In this document: piece after piece, positions 27,694 to 36,155 of the stretch | How positions within the stretch are numbered: position 1 is the stretch's first letter | Layout of the letters: each line of letters begins with the position of its first letter | Assembly (NCBI GenBank): GCA_020445745.1 | Contig: JAGRGB010000118.1 | Span: 1 to 42,089, forward strand | Source of the DNA: Rhodocyclaceae bacterium | GTDB lineage: Bacteria > Pseudomonadota > Gammaproteobacteria > Burkholderiales > Rhodocyclaceae | Reading direction: 5' to 3' | DNA length: 42,089 bases | Notes under the pieces: generated by a model | The model's input: the letters and a program-made list of their open reading frames with translations, nothing else | Database searches by the model: none | Told to the model about the DNA's origin: nothing | Program-made: the position numbers and the translations under genes

Positions 27694-29523
27694 ATGGCAC
27701 TTGTCAGGGTCGCCGACTGGATCATGCAGCGCCTCGCCGACGAGGGGCTGCGCCATGTCTTCGTGCTGCCCGGCGGCGGCGCGATGCACCTCGACGACGG
27801 GCTCGCCTGCGAGCAGCGACTGACTGCGGTGCCGTGCCACCACGAACAGGCCTGCGGCATCGCCGCCGAGGCCTACGGGCGCACCGGCCACCCAGCCAAC
27901 GCCGGTTTCGGCGTCGCGCTGGTGACCACCGGGCCCGGCGCGACCAACGTCGTGACGCCGGTGGCCGGCGCCTGGATCGACTCGATTCCGCTCCTGGTCA
28001 TCTCCGGCCAGGCCAAGCGGGCGGACCGCCTCAACGGCCGGCCGCTGCGCCAGGGCGGTGTGCAGGAGGTGGACATCGTGCCGATGGTGCGCCCGATCAC
28101 CAAGTACGCGGCCACCATCACCGAGCCCGGCGACGTCCGCCGCCATCTCGAAGCCGCGCTGCACGCGATGAGCAACGGCCGGCCGGGGCCGGTCTGGATC
28201 GACGTGCCGCTCGACGTCCAGGCCGCGCCGGTGGATCCAGACACCCTGCCGCCGGCGACCCTGCCGCACGGCATGCCTGCCGCCAGCCCGGACCTGGCGC
28301 AGGTCGCCGGCTGGCTGGCCGGCGCCCGGCGGCCGCTGCTGCTGGCCGGCCACGGCGTGCGACTGGCCGCCGCCGGCGAGCGCCTGCGCGCCCTCGCCGA
28401 GCGCCTCGGCGTGCCGCTGGCGACCACCTGGAACGCCACCGACATCCTCCCCTGGGACCATCCGCTCAATGCCGGCCGGCCCGGCGTCGTCGCCGCCAGG
28501 GGTGCCAACTTCGCCGTGCAGAACTGCGACCTGTTGATCAGCATCGGCTGCCGCCTCGACAACATCATCACCGCCTACAACCCACGCGGCTTCGCGCGCG
28601 CCGCACGCAAGGTGGTGGTGGACATCGACCGCCACGAGCTCGATGCCAAGGAGATGGCGCTCGACATGGCGCTGGCGATCGATGCCGGGGCATTCATCGA
28701 AGCCCTCGGTGCCGCCACCAGCGGTATCGCGCTGCAGCCCGAAATCGCCGAATGGCGTGCCCGGATCAGCGGCTGGAAGCAGCGCTACCCGGTGTTCGAC
28801 AGTGCCGCTGCGCCGGCGTCGGGACGGATCGGCCACTTCCAGTTCGCCGATGCGCTGTCCGACGCGATTCCGCCGCACACCCTGATCGCCACCGGCAGCT
28901 CCGGACTCGCGGTCGAGGCCTTCTACACCGCGTTCCGCAACAAGGCCGGCCAGCGCATCTTCCTGACCTCCGGACTCGGCGCGATGGGCTACGGCCTGCC
29001 GGCCGCGATCGGCGCCTGCCTCGGCAACGAATCCCGGCCGATGGTCGCGGTCGAGTCCGACGGCAGCCTCCAGCTCAATCTGCAGGAACTGGCGACACTG
29101 GCCGGCCACCGGCTGCCGATCTGCCTGCTGGTGATGAACAACGACGGCTACTGCTCGATCCGCAACACCCAGCGCAACTACTTTGCCGGCCGCTACCTCG
29201 GCACAGGTCCCGAGGCCGGGCTGGCGATGCCGAACCTGGAACGGCTGGCGGCCGCCTTCGAGCTGCCTTTCCTGTGCATCGACGACGCCGCCACGCTGGC
29301 CGACGACCTCTCCCGCGCGATGGCGCTGCCGCGCCCCTGCGTGATCGACGTGCACCTGCTGCGCGACGAGACGCTGGCGCCGAAATGCGCGGCGATTCCC
29401 CTCGCGGACGGCTCGATGCGCTCGATGCCGCTCGAGGACATGAGCCCGCTGCTGCCGCTGTCCGTCCTTCAAGGCGAAATGCTGGTTCCGCTCCTGAGCC
29501 AGTCGGTGGAGGCGAGGGCGTGA
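27694..29523 (+). CDS. Thiamine-diphosphate-dependent enzyme, acetolactate synthase-like
   Basis: 609 residues with the three domains of the acetohydroxyacid synthase family: N-terminal Pyr domain with activating Glu51 (HHEQACGIAAEAYGR), a central Rossmann domain (about 190-330), and the C-terminal PP domain with the TPP/Mg motif ESDGS (454-458) to MNND (481-484). It probably decarboxylates pyruvate or another 2-oxoacid and transfers the two-carbon unit. No regulatory small subunit or ilv gene is near. In Yersinia, YerE of this family adds a two-carbon branch to CDP-4-keto-3,6-dideoxyglucose made by RfbF/G/H homologues, which are all just upstream here. That is the leading hypothesis; a 2-oxoacid-supplying or ordinary acetolactate role is the alternative. 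Its stop overlaps the next gene's GTG. Confidence 0.85.
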   Translation: MALVRVADWIMQRLADEGLRHVFVLPGGGAMHLDDGLACEQRLTAVPCHHEQACGIAAEAYGRTGHPANAGFGVALVTTGPGATNVVTPVAGAWIDSIPLLVISGQAKRADRLNGRPLRQGGVQEVDIVPMVRPITKYAATITEPGDVRRHLEAALHAMSNGRPGPVWIDVPLDVQAAPVDPDTLPPATLPHGMPAASPDLAQVAGWLAGARRPLLLAGHGVRLAAAGERLRALAERLGVPLATTWNATDILPWDHPLNAGRPGVVAARGANFAVQNCDLLISIGCRLDNIITAYNPRGFARAARKVVVDIDRHELDAKEMALDMALAIDAGAFIEALGAATSGIALQPEIAEWRARISGWKQRYPVFDSAAAPASGRIGHFQFADALSDAIPPHTLIATGSSGLAVEAFYTAFRNKAGQRIFLTSGLGAMGYGLPAAIGACLGNESRPMVAVESDGSLQLNLQELATLAGHRLPICLLVMNNDGYCSIRNTQRNYFAGRYLGTGPEAGLAMPNLERLAAAFELPFLCIDDAATLADDLSRAMALPRPCVIDVHLLRDETLAPKCAAIPLADGSMRSMPLEDMSPLLPLSVLQGEMLVPLLSQSVEARA

Positions 29524-30530
29524 CCCCGGCCACCGCCTGCCCGTGTTGTGGCAGCAGCCGATCGGACAGCGCTAATGCGCCGGAACCCCATCACCACTGT
29601 ATGGCGTGCGGCCACCGCTGGCGCCAGCGGCCAAAGCACATCGACTATCGATCGCAGCGTGGGCGCAATGCACTTGCCGCCGAAACGCTCGAGCGGAAGT
29701 ATTGCGATCGACTCGCATCATTGCAGCCCCAGCTTGCCGACGGTCAACGACTGATCGAAATCGGCTGTGCGGAAGGCGAGCTTGGCAGGCGCATCAAGTC
29801 GCGGTACCGAGTCGACTACACTGGGATCGAGCCGTCGAACGACGCGAGGCTAGCGGGCAAACACCTCGATCATGTGAGGCCAGACTGCGCTGGATTGGCT
29901 GGGTCCGCGTTCGACGGCATCCTCGCCTTCCACGTACTCGAGCACATTGACGACATTTCGGCAGAACTCGGCAACTGGCACTGTCTTTGTGCCGACAGTG
30001 GCTGGATCGTCGTCGAGGTACCACGCGCCGCCGGACATCCCGACCTCCACTGGGACCGCAATACCGAGCACCTGCACCAGTTCAGTGGCGCCTCGCTGGC
30101 GACCCTGGTGGAAGGCGCCGGTTTTCGTATCGACCGCCTCGATGCCGGTCATTTCGAATCGGTCGGCTATCCGGATTGTCTTCGACTGCTGGCCCGTCCT
30201 GCCCGCAGCCCTGAAAAGCAGCAGGCCGATCTGTTGGCGCGCTTCCATCGGCATCTTTCAGCACCATTCCTGGTACGTGGCTGCGGCGGAGACTTCTCCA
30301 ATTATGTCGCGCCGCTTGCAGACCGCCTGCCAATCGCCGGCTTTGTCGGCCCGGCACAGGAAGAACCGCTACCGGGAATCCGGTGCCGCCCCTACCGGCC
30401 CGCAGACGACACCTCGAAACCGATCCTGATCGGAACACTGCGTTTCGAACGGGAAGTCATCGAAGATCTCCTTGCCGAGGGGCACCCGGCGGGCCTCATC
30501 GTCACGTTGAGCAGGATCCTGGAACGATGA
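29520..30530 (+). CDS. SAM-dependent methyltransferase with N-terminal zinc ribbon
   Basis: 336 residues from a GTG at 29520 that overlaps the preceding stop (GTGA). An N-terminal zinc ribbon (Cys7/Cys10 and Cys27/Cys30, CPCC and CMAC) precedes a class I methyltransferase domain with motif I LIEIGCAEGE (78-87) and FHVLEHI. A C-terminal extension of about 120 residues includes a Rossmann-like IAGFVGP and a LIGTLRFEREVIEDLL stretch. The plan resembles nucleotide-sugar C- or O-methyltransferases, with a degenerate C-terminal reductase-like domain. From here on, third-position GC drops compared with the upstream genes. It is coupled to the next gene by ATGA. The substrate is unknown. Confidence 0.82.
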   Translation: MTPATACPCCGSSRSDSANAPEPHHHCMACGHRWRQRPKHIDYRSQRGRNALAAETLERKYCDRLASLQPQLADGQRLIEIGCAEGELGRRIKSRYRVDYTGIEPSNDARLAGKHLDHVRPDCAGLAGSAFDGILAFHVLEHIDDISAELGNWHCLCADSGWIVVEVPRAAGHPDLHWDRNTEHLHQFSGASLATLVEGAGFRIDRLDAGHFESVGYPDCLRLLARPARSPEKQQADLLARFHRHLSAPFLVRGCGGDFSNYVAPLADRLPIAGFVGPAQEEPLPGIRCRPYRPADDTSKPILIGTLRFEREVIEDLLAEGHPAGLIVTLSRILER

Positions 30531-31723
30531 ACGGGACTCAGGTCGATCGGGCATGCCCCGTCTGCCTGGCGACGGGCACGGACAAGGTGTTCGAGAACCG
30601 CATGAGTCCAGTCGGCGGCTTCGACATGAGCTACCGTGTGGCAAGCTGCCGGGGCTGCGGTTTCGTCTTCGCGAATCACTTGCCTCCCGCGCGACGCTAC
30701 TCGGACTATTACCGGGAACTCTCGAAGTACGACACCTGCGCTGACGCCGCGGCAATTTCCGACACGGAGCGATTGCGCGCGAGCCGGGTCGTGGCGATGT
30801 GTGAACCCTACATCGAACGGACCAGCGCGATCGCAGATTTGGGTTGCGGCTCCGGAACGCTTCTCGGTAGCTTCCGCGCGAAGGGATGGGAACGTCTGCA
30901 CGGACTCGATCCGGCACCGAAGGCAGCGGCGCAGGCACGGGCGATGTTCGGACTGAGCAGCATAAAGTCGGGCCTGCTGGCCGACGCGGCCCGGCTTCTG
31001 CCGCTTCGGCAATGCCGCCTGATCTGCCTTACGGGGGTCCTCGAGCACCTGCCCAGGCTTCGCGAGGAAATGTCATCCCTGATGGCATCGATCGCGGACG
31101 GCACCTTGGTCCTGGTCGAGGTTCCTGCGCTCGAGCGATTTCGTCGAAAGCCCTTCGAGCCTTTCGGCGAGTTCTCGCTGGAGCACATCCAGTATTTTTC
31201 GGCCCGCTCCCTCGAGCAGTTCTTTGCCGGACTCGGCGCCCGGCGGGTCGAGATGGAGTTGGCGGACCTTCCTCAGGGCACCACGGACAGCATCTTCGGG
31301 CTCTTCGCCAAGGGCGGGGCACCGAACCCAGGACGCGAAGTCAGCGACGACGGTGCCGAAATCCGCGCGTATGTGACTGAGTCCGAGGCGCTCATGTCAC
31401 TCGTCCGCGAGCGAATCGCCAACTGCAGAGGCCCGCGCATCATCGTCTTCGGCGCTGGCAGCCATTCGGCCAGATTATTGCCATTGCTCGAACAATGGGG
31501 GATCGCGTCGCGCATCACCGCCATCGTCGACCGCAACCCGAACCTCCACGGCCGGTGCATCGGACGATGGACTGTCGAATCGGTCGCACGCATCGCCGAC
31601 GATCCCGAGGCAACACTGCTGGTTTCTACTTTCCGCAGCCAGACCGAGGCCTCGCTCGCTTTGGCTGCAAGCTTTCCGAACCTGCAGCTGTTGCCCTACG
31701 CGGCGGAGGAGTTCCGGCCATGA
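30527..31723 (+). CDS. Sugar C-methyltransferase-type protein (zinc ribbon, SAM and C-terminal domains)
   Basis: 398 residues. Three domains as in NDP-hexose 3-C-methyltransferases: an N-terminal zinc-binding region with Cys10/Cys13 and Cys41/Cys44 (CPVC, CRGC), a SAM-binding core with IADLGCGSGTLLGSF (about 102-116), and a C-terminal Rossmann-like domain with IVFGAGSHSARLLPLL (about 306-321) and the AIVDRNPNLHG turn. Such enzymes methylate a ketosugar carbon, so a branched-chain sugar is implied. The paired upstream methyltransferase is a diverged relative, and the two could act in sequence or as a heteromer. Both ends overlap neighbours by 4 bases. Confidence 0.85.
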   Translation: MNGTQVDRACPVCLATGTDKVFENRMSPVGGFDMSYRVASCRGCGFVFANHLPPARRYSDYYRELSKYDTCADAAAISDTERLRASRVVAMCEPYIERTSAIADLGCGSGTLLGSFRAKGWERLHGLDPAPKAAAQARAMFGLSSIKSGLLADAARLLPLRQCRLICLTGVLEHLPRLREEMSSLMASIADGTLVLVEVPALERFRRKPFEPFGEFSLEHIQYFSARSLEQFFAGLGARRVEMELADLPQGTTDSIFGLFAKGGAPNPGREVSDDGAEIRAYVTESEALMSLVRERIANCRGPRIIVFGAGSHSARLLPLLEQWGIASRITAIVDRNPNLHGRCIGRWTVESVARIADDPEATLLVSTFRSQTEASLALAASFPNLQLLPYAAEEFRP

Positions 31724-32829
31724 CCGCCTCTTCGATCGACCGGGTGGCACGACAAGATCTGTCCAATCTGCTGAAACGCCATCCACTCCCCGAACTCCGT
31801 GGTATGCGGATTCTGATAACCGGCGGCACGGGATTCCTCGGGCGTTGGCTATTGACTGCGATCGCCCAATTGAACGAAGTCGGAAACGCTCTGGAGGTTG
31901 TTCTGACGACGCGCGATCCGGATCGCGCGCGCCGCACGATACCGTGGCTCGACAACGCAACCTGGGCGAGCCTTGTCGCCTGCGATCTGAGTCGCGACAC
32001 GCTGCCGCATGGACGATTCGATGCAGTCATCCACGGCGCCGCCGACACATCCGCAAGTGCGGCCTCCCACCCGGTCACCCTGCTCGAATCGATAGTCGAA
32101 GGCAGCCGCAAGGTGCTGCGGCGCGCCGCCAACGACCAATGTCGCCATGTCCTGATGATCAGTTCGGGTGCGGTCTATCTGCCACAAGAGCCGGGGCGCC
32201 GCTCACTGTGTGAAGATGCGCCGTGCGGCGGAAACCCGCAGTACGGCGCGAACGCCTATGGGCTCGGCAAATGTGCGATGGAAGCACTCGCGATCGCCCA
32301 TGCCGACACCTTCGGACTACCCGTGGCAATCGCGCGCTGCTTCGCGTTCGTCGGCGGGGGTCTCCCGCTCAATGCCCATTTCGCAATCGGCAACTTCATC
32401 CGCGATGCGCTGGCAGGCGGTCCGATCGTCGTGGCGGGCTCAGGAACCGCCATCCGCAGCTACCTTTACGCGGCCGATCTCGCCGTCTGGCTGTTGTCGA
32501 TCCTCGTCCGCGCGCCTGCGCGCGCAGTCTACAACGTGGGCTCCGACCAGCCCATCCACATCGGCGCGCTGGCCACCTCCGTACGCGACCTTCTGGCCCC
32601 CGAGGCACAAGTCGTCATCGAGGATCGGACCCGCAGCGAAGCGCGACCATGCTACCTGCCTTCGATTCATGTGGCCCGCAGGGAGCTTGGCCTGGACGTG
32701 TGGACACCGCTCGAAACTGCGATCCGCCGCACGGCCGAAGCGGCCGCGGCGCAACGGGCACCGTGGGCGAGCCTGTCCCAGGACAGGGGCACTTCCTGCC
32801 CAGGCCAAACACCGTCGCCAGACGCATAG
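31720..32829 (+). CDS. NAD-dependent epimerase/dehydratase family protein
   Basis: 369 residues, extended short-chain dehydrogenase fold. The N-terminal Rossmann motif GGTGFLG is at 35-41, preceded by a 30-residue lead-in. The catalytic residues are Ser in SSGAVY and Tyr180/Lys184 in YGLGK. ARCFAFVGGG and RSYLYAADLAVWL are the usual sugar-nucleotide contact segments. It probably epimerises, dehydrates or reduces a keto-sugar, for example as a 4-reductase after the C-branching steps. It starts with ATGA over the stop of the C-methyltransferase. A 19-base gap before the next gene is the only interruption in this coupled series. Confidence 0.87.
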   Translation: MTASSIDRVARQDLSNLLKRHPLPELRGMRILITGGTGFLGRWLLTAIAQLNEVGNALEVVLTTRDPDRARRTIPWLDNATWASLVACDLSRDTLPHGRFDAVIHGAADTSASAASHPVTLLESIVEGSRKVLRRAANDQCRHVLMISSGAVYLPQEPGRRSLCEDAPCGGNPQYGANAYGLGKCAMEALAIAHADTFGLPVAIARCFAFVGGGLPLNAHFAIGNFIRDALAGGPIVVAGSGTAIRSYLYAADLAVWLLSILVRAPARAVYNVGSDQPIHIGALATSVRDLLAPEAQVVIEDRTRSEARPCYLPSIHVARRELGLDVWTPLETAIRRTAEAAAAQRAPWASLSQDRGTSCPGQTPSPDA

Positions 32830-32848
32830 AACCGAAATGGAGGCGCGC

Positions 32849-33853
32849 GTGGCCAGCAATGTAGACATCGTCATCATCACGTACAACCAGGAAGAGTTTA
32901 TCGAGCCATGCATACGTTCGGCAGTCGAACAAACGGCGCACAATGTTCGGATCACCATCATCGACGACTGCTCGTCGGACCGGACGCCGGAGATCGCGGA
33001 GGCTTTGGCCCGGCAATGCGGCAATGCACGCTTCCTTCGAAATGAGAAGAACCTCGGCGAACGCCACACATCCAACAAGGCTTTCGCGACCACCAACGGC
33101 GACTATTTTCTTTTGCTCCACGGCGACGACCTCTTGCACCCGCGCTTCGTCGAGGAAACGGTAAATAACGGACTCGAGAAGCATCCCAGTTGCTCCTTCT
33201 CGTACGCCTTGGCATCGCGCATCGTCGGAGGCGAGGTGATCGACGACCTTTACCAGTTCATTCCAAGGCTGGCGACCGGGCCTCACGACCTTCTCCCCTA
33301 CCTGTGCTTCACCAACTGGATCTCGCCATCATTCGGAATCATGAGGCGCTCGGCCTGCGAGAAATTCGGCGCAATTCAAAGCTATATCGACAAGAAGGCG
33401 CCGACTTTCCTTGACCACTACATGTACTCGCGGCTCGCCGCCCACGGAGACTGTTATGTCGTATCGGAACGGCTCGGCCAGTACCGGATCCACGACAAAC
33501 AAACGAGCAGTGTCATCCGGCAAAGGATGAACGAGTATGCAATTGTCGTTTATGACCTGATCTTCAGCGATGTCGAACACTTCGATGTGAAGCATCGCTA
33601 CATGGCGAAGGCAAACCAGATCGGGCGTCTCCTGACCATGAACGGCATCGCCCGAACAGTGCTGGAGATGATCCGCAGCCCGGAGATCGCTCCGATCCTC
33701 AGGCCCACCGCGGCCGCACTGCTGACAACCATCGCGGACACCTTAGGCAATTTTACCTTCGACAGCAGCCGCGATGCCTCTGCAAGAAATTTCCAGCTGG
33801 AGGATCCGCGCAATCTTGACGTTCTTCGAAGTGCCGCGAGCAAAATCTCATGA
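32849..33853 (+). CDS. Family 2 glycosyltransferase
   Basis: 334 residues. GTG 32849 is taken as start because GGAGG lies 5 bases upstream; an in-frame ATG at 32837 sits ahead of that site and lacks its own. A GT-A fold: DIVIITYNQEEFI at the N-terminus, IDDCSSD nucleotide-binding turn and HGDD (91-94) as the DXD-like metal site, then LDHYMYSRLA as the acceptor-side segment. There is no membrane helix. It should transfer one sugar of the locus-specific glycan from a nucleotide donor. The C-terminal 90 residues are helical and variable. Its stop overlaps the aminotransferase start (ATGA). Confidence 0.9.
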   Translation: MASNVDIVIITYNQEEFIEPCIRSAVEQTAHNVRITIIDDCSSDRTPEIAEALARQCGNARFLRNEKNLGERHTSNKAFATTNGDYFLLLHGDDLLHPRFVEETVNNGLEKHPSCSFSYALASRIVGGEVIDDLYQFIPRLATGPHDLLPYLCFTNWISPSFGIMRRSACEKFGAIQSYIDKKAPTFLDHYMYSRLAAHGDCYVVSERLGQYRIHDKQTSSVIRQRMNEYAIVVYDLIFSDVEHFDVKHRYMAKANQIGRLLTMNGIARTVLEMIRSPEIAPILRPTAAALLTTIADTLGNFTFDSSRDASARNFQLEDPRNLDVLRSAASKIS

Positions 33854-35034
33854 AATTCCAAACCGCCCTGCGAGAGCCTGCGCATACGCCGCCTGCGCAA
33901 CTGGATGTCGAAGAGCCGATCTTCGTCACGAAACCGCACCTTCCGCCGTTGGAGGATTTCATCGACACCCTGCGGCAAATTTGGGCAAGCAAGGTTCTCA
34001 CCAACGGCGGTCCGTTGCACGCGGCGTTCGAAGAAGCGCTCGCACGATATCTTGGCGTGGAACACGCCGTTCTGTTTGCCAACGGGACCCTGGCCCTAGT
34101 TACCGCTCTGCAGGCTCTTCGCATCGGAGGGGAAGTCATTACGACACCCTATTCGTTCGTAGCAACTGCCCATGCCTTGCTCTGGAACGACATCAAGCCG
34201 GTGTTTGTCGATGTCGAGCCGGACACCTGCAATATCGACCCGGAACTCATCGAGTCGGCAATAACCCCCGCGACGACCGCGATCCTCGGAGTGCACTGCT
34301 ATGGCAACCCGTGCAAGGCGGCGCGCATTCAGCAGATCGCCGACAACTACAACCTGCGCGTCATCTACGACGGCGCTCACGCCTTCGGCGTCACCGACGT
34401 CGGCGGCAGCGTTCTGCGCCACGGCGATCTGACCATTCTGAGCTTTCACGCGACGAAGGTGTTCAATACCTTCGAAGGCGGAGCGATCATCTGTCCCGAC
34501 GCACGCACCAAGCGCCTGATCGGCCATCTGAAGAATTTCGGCTTCGTGGACGAGGTGACGGTGGTCGCCACCGGCATCAATGGCAAGATGAGCGAGATCA
34601 ATGCGGGATTGGGGCTTCTCCAGTTGCGCGACTTCGATTCGGTGCTGCAACGCCGCAAGGCATTGTACGAGCAGTACCTGGAGGCCCTCGCCGCACTGCC
34701 GGGCCTGCTGCTGCCGACTCCCGAGCACGCGACGAAGTACAACTATTCCTATTTTCCCGTTCGCGTGACGCCGGCTTTCGCAATCTCGCGTGACGATCTG
34801 TATGCGCGGCTACGACGCCAGAACATTTTTGGACGACGCTACTTCTTTCCGCTGATTTCGGAGTTCCCGATGTATCGCGGCCTGCCGTCGGCAGCCGCAG
34901 ATCGCTTGCCGGTGGCCACGCAGATTTCGCGCGAGGTCATTTGCCTGCCCCTCTATCCAGACATGACCCCGGGTGACGTCCGGCGCGTCGCGCGCGCGAT
35001 CGCCTCCGCGCGCGACGAGGCTAATCAGCAATGA
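33850..35034 (+). CDS. DegT/DnrJ/EryC1/StrS sugar aminotransferase
   Basis: 394 residues. A PLP enzyme that aminates a keto-sugar nucleotide, usually with glutamate. It shows TPYSFVATAHA, VDVEPDTCNIDP, YDGAHAFG (Asp174) and SFHATKVFNTFEGG with the Schiff-base Lys203 in place. This contrasts with RfbH in the same locus, where the lysine is His. The sequence is closest in feel to VioA/FdtB-type 3- or 4-aminotransferases; the position aminated cannot be told. 4-base overlaps on both sides link it to a glycosyltransferase and an ATP-grasp ligase, pointing to an aminosugar that is then acylated. Confidence 0.93.
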   Translation: MKFQTALREPAHTPPAQLDVEEPIFVTKPHLPPLEDFIDTLRQIWASKVLTNGGPLHAAFEEALARYLGVEHAVLFANGTLALVTALQALRIGGEVITTPYSFVATAHALLWNDIKPVFVDVEPDTCNIDPELIESAITPATTAILGVHCYGNPCKAARIQQIADNYNLRVIYDGAHAFGVTDVGGSVLRHGDLTILSFHATKVFNTFEGGAIICPDARTKRLIGHLKNFGFVDEVTVVATGINGKMSEINAGLGLLQLRDFDSVLQRRKALYEQYLEALAALPGLLLPTPEHATKYNYSYFPVRVTPAFAISRDDLYARLRRQNIFGRRYFFPLISEFPMYRGLPSAAADRLPVATQISREVICLPLYPDMTPGDVRRVARAIASARDEANQQ

Positions 35035-36155
35035 GCAAGCCTTCTCGCGGCTTCGTGGTCTTCAGCGGATACAACTCGCGGGCAGTGATCGCTTTCGCAC
35101 GGGCCATGGCCCACCAGGAAGTACCGTTCTGCTTGGTCGCGAGGGATGGCGCCGACGAAATATTGAGGACTCGATTCGCGAACCGCGTCGCTGCCATCCG
35201 TCCAGATCGTTCCCTCGACCCGCAAAGGCTCGCAGCGTTGCTGGACGAAGTGCGCGAACGAACCGGCTTCGGGCGACTGGTGCTCGCACCGACGACCGAG
35301 TCGCTCAACCGGGTCTTCCTGGAGCACCGGGAACTCTTCGCGTCCGGAGGCGTCGATGTGCCGCTGGTTGCGCAGAAACTGTATCGCGAATTGTCCGACA
35401 AGCTGCCTTTCACTGAATTGTGCCGGGCGCACGGTATCGCCGTGCCAGCGGCGATCGACGATCCGCGGCAGGCCCCACTGCCGTTCGTCGCCAAGCCGAT
35501 CGCCTACGATCTCGTGAACCCGGTGGCCCCTATGCTGATCTGCAAGGAAGAAGAGCGCCGGGCGTTTGTCGCTCGCCCCGACATGGATCGCTTCTTCCTG
35601 CAATCCTATGTCGGTGGACGCAGTCTCTATCTGCTGCTGCATGTCGGCCTGGACCAGCAGGTCCTGTCCTTCTCGCAAGAGAATTTCATCCAACAGCCGC
35701 ACGGGAAATCCATTGTCGCGGCATGCCCCTCGGATTTTCACCACAGCGAGGAAGCCGCACGATATGTATCGATGTTATTGGCTGTCGGCTTTCGCGGATT
35801 GGCCATGATCGAAGTCCGGGAGCACCAGGGTAGATTTGCGATGATCGAGTGCAATCCACGCATGTGGGGGCCATCGCAACTGTTCGTCGACGCCATGGGC
35901 ACAAACCTGTTCGAGGCGTTTGCACGTGACCATGGTTTCCCATGCAGCGTCCGGCCGCTGTTGGCCCGCACTGACTGCAGGTACTTCTGGTTTGGCGGGC
36001 TACTCGACGCACTGCAGGGAAATTCCTCGCCCACGTTCCACGCCTACTCGGCCCGCCGCTTGGCCGCCGAATTGCCGATCTGGATGGAAAACGACATCTT
36101 TCGGCGCGAAGACAGCTTAGACCTCTTTGCGGATACATTCGAGGCTGGCAGATGA
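35031..36155 (+). CDS. ATP-grasp carboxylate-amine ligase-like protein
   Basis: 374 residues. An N-terminal pre-ATP-grasp domain (VVFSGYNSRAVIAFARAM) is followed by an ATP-grasp fold: PFVAKPI nucleotide-binding strand, FLQSYVGG, IEV and the metal-binding motif MIECNPRMWG (Glu273, Asn275). Enzymes of this type activate a carboxylate as an acyl phosphate and couple it to an amine. Sitting between the aminotransferase and a methyltransferase, with ATGA overlaps on both sides, it may attach an amino acid or another acid to the new amino group of the sugar. No standard N-acetyltransferase is present in the locus, which would make this the acylating step. Substrates are inferred only. Confidence 0.82.
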   Translation: MSKPSRGFVVFSGYNSRAVIAFARAMAHQEVPFCLVARDGADEILRTRFANRVAAIRPDRSLDPQRLAALLDEVRERTGFGRLVLAPTTESLNRVFLEHRELFASGGVDVPLVAQKLYRELSDKLPFTELCRAHGIAVPAAIDDPRQAPLPFVAKPIAYDLVNPVAPMLICKEEERRAFVARPDMDRFFLQSYVGGRSLYLLLHVGLDQQVLSFSQENFIQQPHGKSIVAACPSDFHHSEEAARYVSMLLAVGFRGLAMIEVREHQGRFAMIECNPRMWGPSQLFVDAMGTNLFEAFARDHGFPCSVRPLLARTDCRYFWFGGLLDALQGNSSPTFHAYSARRLAAELPIWMENDIFRREDSLDLFADTFEAGR

